Shown here piece by piece: positions 1 through 5,752 of a DNA stretch of 14,957 bases. The stretch is taken from contig JAGHYO010000031.1 in assembly GCA_017743605.1 (NCBI GenBank), forward strand, positions 1 through 14,957, given 5' to 3'. The stretch is from Thermoflexus sp. (GTDB lineage: Bacteria > Chloroflexota > Anaerolineae > Thermoflexales > Thermoflexaceae). The notes below the pieces were generated by a model that was not told where the DNA came from, searched no databases, and was given only the letters and a program-made list of their open reading frames with translations. Position numbers and translations under genes: made by a program. Numbering within the stretch: the stretch's first letter is position 1; the number at the start of each line of letters is the position of its first letter.

Positions 1-11
1 AACACGGGACT

Positions 12-41
12 ATTATAGCACCAGAGGGGAACTGCTGACAA
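12..41 (-). promoter_or_regulatory. possible leftward sigma70-type promoter
   Basis: Read on the minus strand, TTGTCA (36-41) is followed after 18 bases by a perfect TATAAT (12-17). It would fire out of the left edge of the window, toward a gene not included here. The rest of 1-153 shows no gene. It also contains a short GGTTC/GAACC inverted repeat (68-81) of unknown meaning. I see no clear promoter for the rightward gene at 154. This is a motif match only. Confidence 0.3.
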
Positions 42-153
42 GACCATGACCTGCTTTCTGTCCACTTGGTTCAAGCGAACCTCCTCCGCGGCCAGATATG
101 CTGCGCCATCGGCATTGGGAGCTAAAGATCACTTGGAGCGTTAGGGGTACGTG

Positions 154-1263
154 ATGGAGATCTGGATCCTGGATCCTTGCGGGACATGGGAGCGGCGGGC
201 CTGGGCAGACGGATGGGCTCAGCATAGCCAGCACCGGATCCGCCGGCTCGCCCTCCCTCCAGATCCGCGCCCACCAGACCCTGCTCGCGGGCGGGCCCGG
301 GCCCTCGCCCTCGCCCGTCGCATCCGCCGCGCCCTCACCGGGTCCGCCGCCCCGGATCCCACCCGCCAGCCCGCTGGCCGGCCCCATCTCCTCCTAATTT
401 TAGACGGCCTGGACGTCGCTGCCTTCCAGGAGGCGACGGCCGATCTTCTGGGAGAGGTCCCCCTCTGGATCTACTGGCACGACAGCCAGCTTGGGCGGCA
501 TCGATCTGACCCCGATTGCGCAGCCTCGGAGACAGCGGCTGCCCGCGTCGCGGACCGCCTCCTCTTCAACGCAGAGGGACACCGTCGACGATTCCTGGCC
601 GCTCTGCGGGCCCTTGACCCGGCCGTTGCATCCGTCGCGGCGATCCGTTCCACCACGCTCCCGCCTGGCTTCGTTCCCCCTCCCTCGCCTCCCTGGCCAG
701 CCCCTCCCGAGGCCACGGGATGGTTCCTCTGGATCTTTCGGGGCGACATCGAGGCCCTTGACCGTCTGGCTGACGCTCTGGAGCCCGCAACGGCGAAAGG
801 GATCGACTTCCGTCTGATCGCGCTGAGCGAAGATCCGCCCCGGGCAGCCCGCCGCCTCGAACATCTTTCTCAACCCTTGAGGGCCCGTCTGCTGGGGATC
901 CTGCACCCGGAGGACCCTGAGGTCAATCGGTGGGCCGCCCGCAGCCACGCTCTCTTAGAGACCGACCCGGAGACCCGCTCCCCCATTTGGACCATGGCCT
1001 TCGCCGCCCGGGGAATCCCTCCGTGGGCTTCTGAGGGATCTGTGCTGGCGGAGCTGCTGCCCTATCTGCCCACGTGGCGAGATGGGAACGATCTGGCGGA
1101 GTGGATTGAGGCGGAACGAGAGGGCTCCGCGTGGAGCTTATCCCGGATCCCCACCCGCCGGTTTGCCTTCTGGCTGGAAGCCCTGCAGGCCTACGCGTGG
1201 TCTGCTATCGCCGCCCGTTATGATGCGTCCATGGCCGGTGGAGAGGCCGAAGGCGTGCCCTGA
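154..1263 (+). CDS. divergent tRNA-queuosine mannosyltransferase-like glycosyltransferase (DUF3524/GT-B type)
   Basis: A 369-residue protein. The N-terminal half resembles the DUF3524 domain of tRNA-queuosine alpha-mannosyltransferases (QTMAN, GTDC1-like). It has an opening ILDP strand followed by WADGWAQHSQH, then WIYWHDSQL (about 105-113) where the family has YFHENQL, and LLFNAEGHRRRF (about 136-147) where the family has FNS-FH-SF. The C-terminal half looks like a GT-B donor domain ending in AARGIPPW and LAELLP. The usual acidic E-x7-E donor-site motif (HEFFG...VVEA) is not recognisable, around 270-282, so activity or substrate may have changed. I start at ATG 154 because AGGGG lies 6 bases upstream; a GTG at 151 directly precedes it. 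A Pro/Arg-rich linker (about 36-76) is probably disordered. The gene converges on crtB and overlaps its end by 46 bp; no functional link to carotenoids is evident. Family assignment is from remembered motifs and is moderate. Confidence 0.6.
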   Translation: MEIWILDPCGTWERRAWADGWAQHSQHRIRRLALPPDPRPPDPARGRARALALARRIRRALTGSAAPDPTRQPAGRPHLLLILDGLDVAAFQEATADLLGEVPLWIYWHDSQLGRHRSDPDCAASETAAARVADRLLFNAEGHRRRFLAALRALDPAVASVAAIRSTTLPPGFVPPPSPPWPAPPEATGWFLWIFRGDIEALDRLADALEPATAKGIDFRLIALSEDPPRAARRLEHLSQPLRARLLGILHPEDPEVNRWAARSHALLETDPETRSPIWTMAFAARGIPPWASEGSVLAELLPYLPTWRDGNDLAEWIEAEREGSAWSLSRIPTRRFAFWLEALQAYAWSAIAARYDASMAGGEAEGVP

Positions 1264-2204
1264 TCGCCCGCCCTGCGTTCCGCCCACCACGCGCGGAGGG
1301 CGATCCACAACCGGGCCATCGGGCTTAGGGCGGCGCGGCGGGTGAACACGTCGTAGCCATTGCGCTCGATGGCCCCGAGGATCCCCTGATAGAGCTCGGC
1401 GGCGGCGCGGATGGCCACCCGCCCCTGCGGGAAGAGCCAGCGCAGGCCGGGGAGGGCGGCAGCGTAGAGACGCCGCGCCCGCATGATCTGGAAATGCATG
1501 AAAGCCCGCCACCGGGAATCCACCCGACCCTCCGCGATCTGCGCCTCTGAGATCCCAAAGGCCCGCAGCTCCTCCCGAGGCAGATATAGCCGACCTGCCC
1601 GCCAGTCCTCCCCCACATCCCGCAGGATGTTCGTGAGCTGCAGAGCCACCCCCAACCGGACGGCGTAGGGGATGGCCGAGGAGTCTGTGTAGCCAATGAT
1701 AGCCAAGCTCATCAGTCCCACCGTCGAAGCCACCCCGTAGCAGTAGGCCGCCAGCTCCGCGAAGGTCTCATAGGGACGTGGATCTAAGTCCCGGGCCACG
1801 CCGTCCAGGAACTGCTCCACATAGCCACGGGGGATGCGATAGCGCCTTCGGGCATCGGCCCAGGCCACCAGCACCGGCTCGTCCGCCGGAGGCTGAGGGG
1901 AGAGGGCGAGGACCCGCCACTGTGCCAGAGCGGCCCTGGGCTCGGCCCGCGGCGCATCCACCAGGTCATCTGTCACCCGGCAGAAGGCATAGAGGGCCCG
2001 CACAGCCCGCCGCTTCTCCGGCGTCAGCAGGGACGAGGCCAGGGCAAAGGACCGGCTATAGCGCTGGATGATCCCCTCGCAGACCGCATATGCCCAATCG
2101 ACATCCGCCGCCATCGGCGCGGCCTCTAGGGCCTCCGAGCTGACCGCCTGGTATGCCCATGTCACAAGGCGATGCTCCCATTCCGCCCAGGACTCCCCTC
2201 GCAT
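1218..2204 (-). CDS. crtB: phytoene synthase CrtB
   Basis: A 328-residue trans-isoprenyl diphosphate synthase of the squalene/phytoene synthase family. It condenses two geranylgeranyl diphosphates to phytoene, the first committed carotenoid step. Both Mg-diphosphate aspartate motifs are visible: DDLVD at 79-83 (in CRVTDDLVD) and NILRDVGED at 192-200, followed by the typical RLYLP. The helix around RYSRSFALASSLL (48-60) is the usual N-terminal family signature. The start at 2204 has GGAGG and AAGGGG just upstream on the minus strand; an internal ATG (Met31) would give a more conventional length, so the first 30 residues are less certain. The gene is transcribed away from crtI out of a shared 228-bp control region with its own TTGACA promoter. 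Its 3' end runs 46 bp into the convergent glycosyltransferase gene, with no terminator between them. Confidence 0.95.
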   Translation of the reverse strand: MRGESWAEWEHRLVTWAYQAVSSEALEAAPMAADVDWAYAVCEGIIQRYSRSFALASSLLTPEKRRAVRALYAFCRVTDDLVDAPRAEPRAALAQWRVLALSPQPPADEPVLVAWADARRRYRIPRGYVEQFLDGVARDLDPRPYETFAELAAYCYGVASTVGLMSLAIIGYTDSSAIPYAVRLGVALQLTNILRDVGEDWRAGRLYLPREELRAFGISEAQIAEGRVDSRWRAFMHFQIMRARRLYAAALPGLRWLFPQGRVAIRAAAELYQGILGAIERNGYDVFTRRAALSPMARLWIALRAWWAERRAGDQGTPSASPPAMDAS

Positions 2205-2235
2205 CTACCCCTTACCTCCCAGATGGTGCGCGGGG

Positions 2236-2264
2236 AGCGTAGCACTTTGTCTATATTTTGTCAA
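2236..2264 (-). promoter_or_regulatory. crtB promoter
   Basis: On the minus strand a consensus -35 TTGACA (2259-2264) is followed by a 17-base spacer and TACGCT (2236-2241) as -10. Transcription would start near 2229, giving a short leader of about 25 bases before the crtB ATG at 2204. The -35 and spacer lie inside the GACAAA repeat array, so a bound CarH-type repressor would occlude it. Confidence 0.65.
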
Positions 2265-2285
2265 TATTTTGTCTTGAATTTTGTC
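2246..2285 (-). promoter_or_regulatory. four-unit direct-repeat operator, probable CarH/LitR-type binding site
   Basis: TTTGTC (GACAAA on the minus strand) occurs at 2246-2251, 2257-2262, 2268-2273 and 2280-2285, that is with periods of 11, 11 and 12 bp. The intervening bases are AT-rich in an otherwise GC-rich window. As I recall, CarH of Thermus binds tandem 11-bp direct repeats with an ACA core overlapping the -35 of its target promoter. Both features are seen here, and a CarH-like gene lies about 1.6 kb downstream in the divergent operon. Three units match that CarH spacing; the fourth is offset by one base. Assignment to this regulator is inference. Confidence 0.7.
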
Positions 2286-2294
2286 TTGAAATTC

Positions 2295-2308
2295 TTGACA
2301 AAATATAG
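2295..2308 (+). promoter_or_regulatory. inverted copy of the operator unit on the crtI side
   Basis: The 14-mer TTGACAAAATATAG at 2295-2308 is identical to the reverse complement of 2251-2264. Each divergent promoter therefore has the same 14 bases starting with its -35 hexamer. It is a single unit on this side rather than a tandem array, so the crtI operon may be bound more weakly, or through cooperation across the region. Confidence 0.65.
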
Positions 2309-2323
2309 GGACCTTGATAGGGT
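2295..2323 (+). promoter_or_regulatory. crtI operon promoter
   Basis: TTGACA (2295-2300), a 17-base spacer and TAGGGT (2318-2323) form a sigma70-type promoter facing crtI. Start near 2330 would leave a leader of about 100 bases before ATG 2433. That leader is GC-rich and can fold: GGAACGG (2342-2348) pairs with 2356-2362, and CGTTCCC (2394-2400) with GGGAACG (2435-2441). This is the only promoter I can see for the whole downstream run. Confidence 0.6.
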
Positions 2324-2432
2324 GGGAAAGGGTGCGCCAGAGGAACGGATCCCGCCGGTTCCTAGGGGGGCGCCCTCGCACGGTAGGGGGACCCGTTCCC
2401 TGGGGAAATTCGCGAAAAGGAGCACATCAAAA

Positions 2433-3971
2433 ATGGGAACGCCGGAGATTGTGGTGATCGGGGCAGGTGTGGGCGGGATTGCTCTTGCCGCCCGACTGGC
2501 CCGACAGGGAGCACGCGTGACCGTGTTCGAGAAGAACGATGGTCCCGGAGGTCGTTGCGACCGCTGGGTGTGGGAGGGCCATCGTTTCGATACGGGGCCT
2601 ACGCTGTTGTTGATGCCAGAGATCTTCGCCGAGACCTACGCCGAGCTGGGAGAGCGGCTGGAGGATCATCTCGCGCTGCAGCGGGTAAACCCTACCTACC
2701 TCGTGTACTTCGAAGATGGAACGGTCTTGCAGATGACGGCCGATCTGCCGACAATGCGGGATCAGCTGGAGGCCCTCGAGCCGGGCAGCTTCACGGCCTT
2801 TCTGCGTTACCTGGCCGATGGCCATCGTTTCTACCAAGTCGCTCGGCGGGAGTTCATCGGACGCAATTTCCGCCATTGGTGGGAATACTTCAGCCCCGCC
2901 CGCCTGCCGCTTCTCATGCAGCTGCGAGCCCTCACGACCCATTATCGGGACATGGGGCGCTATTTCCGGGACCCGCGGCTGCGAGCGGCCTTCACGTTCC
3001 AGGACATGTATCTGGGCCTCAGCCCCTTTGAGGCCCCTGCCACCTACGCGCTGCTGGCGGCCTCCGAGCTGACCCAGGGAGTGTGGTTCCCCCAGGGAGG
3101 GATGTATCGGGTTGTAGAATCCTTGGTAGCCATCGCCGAGGGCCACGGCGTCCGTTTCCACTACCACACCCCGGTAGCGGCCATTGAGGTGGACGGAGAC
3201 CGCGCCACGGGGATCCGACTGGAGAACGGCGAGCGGGTGCGAGCTGACCTCGTTGTTGCCAACGCCGATCTCCCCTACGTGTATCGCTGCCTGCTCCCCC
3301 CAGGGCCGGAAACGGAGGCGCTGGCTCGACTTCGCTACACATGCTCTGCGATCACCTTCTACTGGGGGCTCCGGGAGCCGCTGCCCACGCTGTGGGCCCA
3401 CAACGTGTTCCTGGCTGGGGACTATCGAGGGAGCTTCGAGCAGATCTTCCAACGCCTCCAGCTGCCAGAGGTTCCCAGCTTCTACGTGCACGCCCCGGCC
3501 CGCCTCGATCCAGACGCTGCTCCGCCCGGGGAGGACACAGTGATGGTCCTGGTGCCCACCGGGCATCTGCTCGCGGACGGACAGGCAGCAGAGGACCTGG
3601 AGGCCGCGGTGGAGCGCTCCCGGACCGCGGTGGAGGAGCACCTGGCCCGGTTCCTGGGACGGCCGCTGGGGCCGCTTCGGAAGTTCGAGCGGGTGTACAC
3701 GCCGCGCACGTGGCAAACGCGATATCATTTGGAGCGCGGGTCTGCCTTCGGCTTGAGCCACACGTTCACCCAGGTGGGCTACCTGCGCCCGGCGAACCGC
3801 CATCTGCGCTACCGCAACCTCTACTTTGTGGGCGCCAGCACGCATCCAGGGACAGGGTTACCGATCGTGTTGCTGTCGGCTCGGTTAACGGCTCAGCGCA
3901 TCGTCGAGGAATGGGCAGCATGGTTTGCGGCGCGCCGCCATCCAGTGCTGACGACCTCGACGGCCGGGTGA
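2433..3971 (+). CDS. crtI: phytoene desaturase CrtI
   Basis: A 512-residue FAD-dependent carotenoid desaturase, normal length for the family, expected to convert phytoene stepwise to lycopene at the membrane. The N-terminal dinucleotide fold is VVIGAGVGG (7-15), with the ribose-binding acid at E33 and the family PGGR at 38-41. The C-terminal carotenoid-oxidoreductase signature spans about 462-491 (NLYFVGASTHPGTGLP, then LLSARLTAQRI). The reading frame is open upstream to 2172, but ATG 2433 is the start. It lies after the promoter, has AAAAGGAG at 2415-2422, and the protein begins directly with the Rossmann strand. It is the first gene of the rightward operon and its stop is 15 bp before the regulator gene. 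Confidence 0.93.
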   Translation: MGTPEIVVIGAGVGGIALAARLARQGARVTVFEKNDGPGGRCDRWVWEGHRFDTGPTLLLMPEIFAETYAELGERLEDHLALQRVNPTYLVYFEDGTVLQMTADLPTMRDQLEALEPGSFTAFLRYLADGHRFYQVARREFIGRNFRHWWEYFSPARLPLLMQLRALTTHYRDMGRYFRDPRLRAAFTFQDMYLGLSPFEAPATYALLAASELTQGVWFPQGGMYRVVESLVAIAEGHGVRFHYHTPVAAIEVDGDRATGIRLENGERVRADLVVANADLPYVYRCLLPPGPETEALARLRYTCSAITFYWGLREPLPTLWAHNVFLAGDYRGSFEQIFQRLQLPEVPSFYVHAPARLDPDAAPPGEDTVMVLVPTGHLLADGQAAEDLEAAVERSRTAVEEHLARFLGRPLGPLRKFERVYTPRTWQTRYHLERGSAFGLSHTFTQVGYLRPANRHLRYRNLYFVGASTHPGTGLPIVLLSARLTAQRIVEEWAAWFAARRHPVLTTSTAG

Positions 3972-3986
3972 AGGAAAGGGGATCCG

Positions 3987-5312
3987 ATGGAGGACGCCGA
4001 TCGAATCCCGACCTACAATCTCCGCGCGGTGGTGCGCAAGACCGGGATTCGCCCGGACACGCTGCGGGCGTGGGAGCGGCGTTACGGGCTGCCGCATCCC
4101 CACCGCACCCGCGGCGGGCATCGTCTTTACTCGCGCCGGGACATTGACATCATCCGCTGGTTAATGGCCCGGGAGGCCGAGGGGATGCGGATCGGCCAGG
4201 CCGTTGCCCTCTGGCGCGCCCTGGAGGCCGAGGGCCGAGACCCCCTCATGGCCCGACCCACCCGTCCTGCCCCGGACCCGCTGGCCGCTCTCCGGAGCTC
4301 CTGGATCGAAGCATGCTTGCGCTTCGATGAGGAAGAAGCGGATCGAATCCTGAGCGAGGCCTTCGCTCTGCACCCAGTGGAGCAGGTGTGCTGCGAGGTC
4401 ATCCAAGCCGGGCTCGAGGCGATCAACGATCGATGGTATCGAGGGGAAGCTACTGCTCAACATGGGCACTTCGCCTCGGCGCTGGTGATGCGTCGGCTCA
4501 ACGCCCTCATTGCGGCTGCCCCGCCCCCCATTCGTCCCCAGCGGATCCTGATCGGCTGTCCACCGGAGGAGTCACACGCCCCGCCTGCCCTTCTCCTTAC
4601 CCTGCTCCTGCGGCGCCGAGGATGGGAGGTGGTCTATCTGGGACCAGACATCCCCTTATGGCGCTTGGAGGAGGCCCTGGCGGCTATCCGCCCTCACCTA
4701 GTGGTGCTGCTGGCTCAGATGCTTCCCACCGCGGCCACCCTGGCTGACGCTGCGGAGGTGGTGGCCCGACAGAGGATCCCCCTGGCCTATGGCGGGCGGA
4801 TCTTCCAGCGGCCGAGGCTGGGGGACGCCATCTCGGGCGTCTTCCTCGGCACCACGTGGGAGGAGGCCATTATCCGAGCCGAGGCCCTGGTGGCCCTCAA
4901 ATGTCCTATCCCGCCGCCGGCACCGCTCCCTGAGGCCTTCCGCCGGGCCCTCCAGGCCTACCGCGCCATCCGGCCCCAGCTCGAGCTGGAGATCTGGCAA
5001 GCCTGCGGGACGGTGCAAGCCTTGGTGGAATCCCTAAATTTAGGGCCTATGGCTCCTCCGCGGATCCTGGAGGCCGCTCTACGGCTCGGCCGGCCGGAGA
5101 TGGTGGCCGAGGAATGGCAATGGGCGGCCGGCTTGCTGTGCCACCACGGCTGGTCAGCCGCCCCTCTGGCCGAGCTGGCCCGCGCCTACGCCAGGGCCCT
5201 GCGCCGCCTCCTGAGCGGAGAGCCGGCTGTCCTCCAACTTGCAGACACCTTAGAGGCCTGTGCGGCCTCCCTGGAGGGATCCGGATGCGGTTCCGACACG
5301 CCTTCACTGTGA
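3987..5312 (+). CDS. CarH/LitR-like MerR-family regulator with B12-binding domain and extra C-terminal region
   Basis: A 441-residue regulator. Residues 10-60 are a MerR winged helix (TLRAWERRYGLPHPHRTRGG, then HRLYSRRDIDII). Residues about 100-180 are the helical B12-cap domain, and about 185-305 a B12-binding Rossmann domain (ILIGCPPEESH; WEVVYLGPDIP). CarH-type proteins use adenosylcobalamin as a light sensor: dark tetramers repress carotenoid genes and light releases them. Key residues are altered. The cap motif W-x9-E-H is W150-x9-G160-H161, and the residue after Trp, where Thermus CarH has the light-state ligand His132, is Tyr151. The lower-ligand motif E-x-H-x-x-G is E195-S-H197-A-P-P, keeping the His but losing the Gly. 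Residues about 310-441 are a helical extension absent from the roughly 290-residue CarH, with a possible second bundle (W337, W378, HHGW 386-389). Good ribosome site (AAGGAAAGGGG). The end overlaps the next gene by 28 bp. Autoregulation is likely. Confidence 0.85.
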   Translation: MEDADRIPTYNLRAVVRKTGIRPDTLRAWERRYGLPHPHRTRGGHRLYSRRDIDIIRWLMAREAEGMRIGQAVALWRALEAEGRDPLMARPTRPAPDPLAALRSSWIEACLRFDEEEADRILSEAFALHPVEQVCCEVIQAGLEAINDRWYRGEATAQHGHFASALVMRRLNALIAAAPPPIRPQRILIGCPPEESHAPPALLLTLLLRRRGWEVVYLGPDIPLWRLEEALAAIRPHLVVLLAQMLPTAATLADAAEVVARQRIPLAYGGRIFQRPRLGDAISGVFLGTTWEEAIIRAEALVALKCPIPPPAPLPEAFRRALQAYRAIRPQLELEIWQACGTVQALVESLNLGPMAPPRILEAALRLGRPEMVAEEWQWAAGLLCHHGWSAAPLAELARAYARALRRLLSGEPAVLQLADTLEACAASLEGSGCGSDTPSL

Positions 5313-5752
5313 ACGCGCCTATCGAACGAGTGGCGGCCTTCCATAGCGATCCCATCGCCCTGGCCCGTCTGACGCCGCCTCCGCTATCGATCCGCTGGAT
5401 CCATCGCGAGCCGATTGCCGAGGGCGCGCGGGCCCGCTTTGTGCTACGGTGGGGCCCCATCGCTATCCTCTGGGAGGCCCTGCATCGGGAGGTCTCCGCA
5501 ACGGGCTTCGTGGATGAGCAGGTGGAGGGACCGTTCCGAAGGTGGGTCCATCGCCACTGCTTCCAGGAGATCGCCCCGGGGGTGACCGAGATCATCGATG
5601 AGATCGAGGCGGCGCTGCCGCAGCATCCCCTCCGGGCGCTGGTAGCCTTGGCGATCTGGCTGGGGCTTCCCCTTCTCTTCGCCTACCGCGCCCGGGCCAC
5701 CCGCCGCGCACTCCATGCCGCTGCGTACAAGGAGAAGCTCCCATGGGCGTAG
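5285..5752 (+). CDS. SRPBCC-family (START/polyketide cyclase-like) lipid-binding protein
   Basis: A 155-residue single-domain protein. The N-terminal MRFRHAFTVNAPIERVAAFH is the first strand and helix of the SRPBCC fold, and GFVDEQVEGPFRRWVHRHCF (74-93) is the characteristic central hairpin. An acidic strand EIIDEIEA follows, then a hydrophobic helix (about 117-134), so a membrane-facing role is possible. These folds bind hydrophobic ligands in a deep cavity. In a carotenoid operon, binding or presenting a carotenoid or its precursor is a reasonable inference, but the reaction is unknown. Start ATG 5285 has GGAGGG just upstream and lies inside the end of the regulator gene (28-bp overlap); its stop overlaps the next gene by 10 bp, so translational coupling on both sides is likely. 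Confidence 0.75.
   Translation: MRFRHAFTVNAPIERVAAFHSDPIALARLTPPPLSIRWIHREPIAEGARARFVLRWGPIAILWEALHREVSATGFVDEQVEGPFRRWVHRHCFQEIAPGVTEIIDEIEAALPQHPLRALVALAIWLGLPLLFAYRARATRRALHAAAYKEKLPWA

Noticed and set aside
68..81. GGTTCAAGC resembling a tRNA T-arm
   Set aside because: The stem-loop has a 4-base loop and no acceptor, D or anticodon arms can be found around it.
66..102. Rightward promoter TTGGTT/TATGCT for the glycosyltransferase gene
   Set aside because: The 25-base spacing is far too long for a sigma70 promoter.
164..359. Cluster of four GGATCC sites
   Set aside because: Explained by codons for Asp/Arg-Ile/Pro runs in a GC-rich gene; no repeat unit beyond the hexamer.
2172..2432. Longer N-terminus for CrtI
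   Set aside because: It would cover both promoters and the operator repeats, whereas ATG 2433 has a good ribosome site and begins at the FAD-binding strand.
2427..3845. 472-codon minus-strand reading frame opposite crtI
   Set aside because: A shadow of crtI caused by GC-rich codon use; low-complexity composition and no family motifs.
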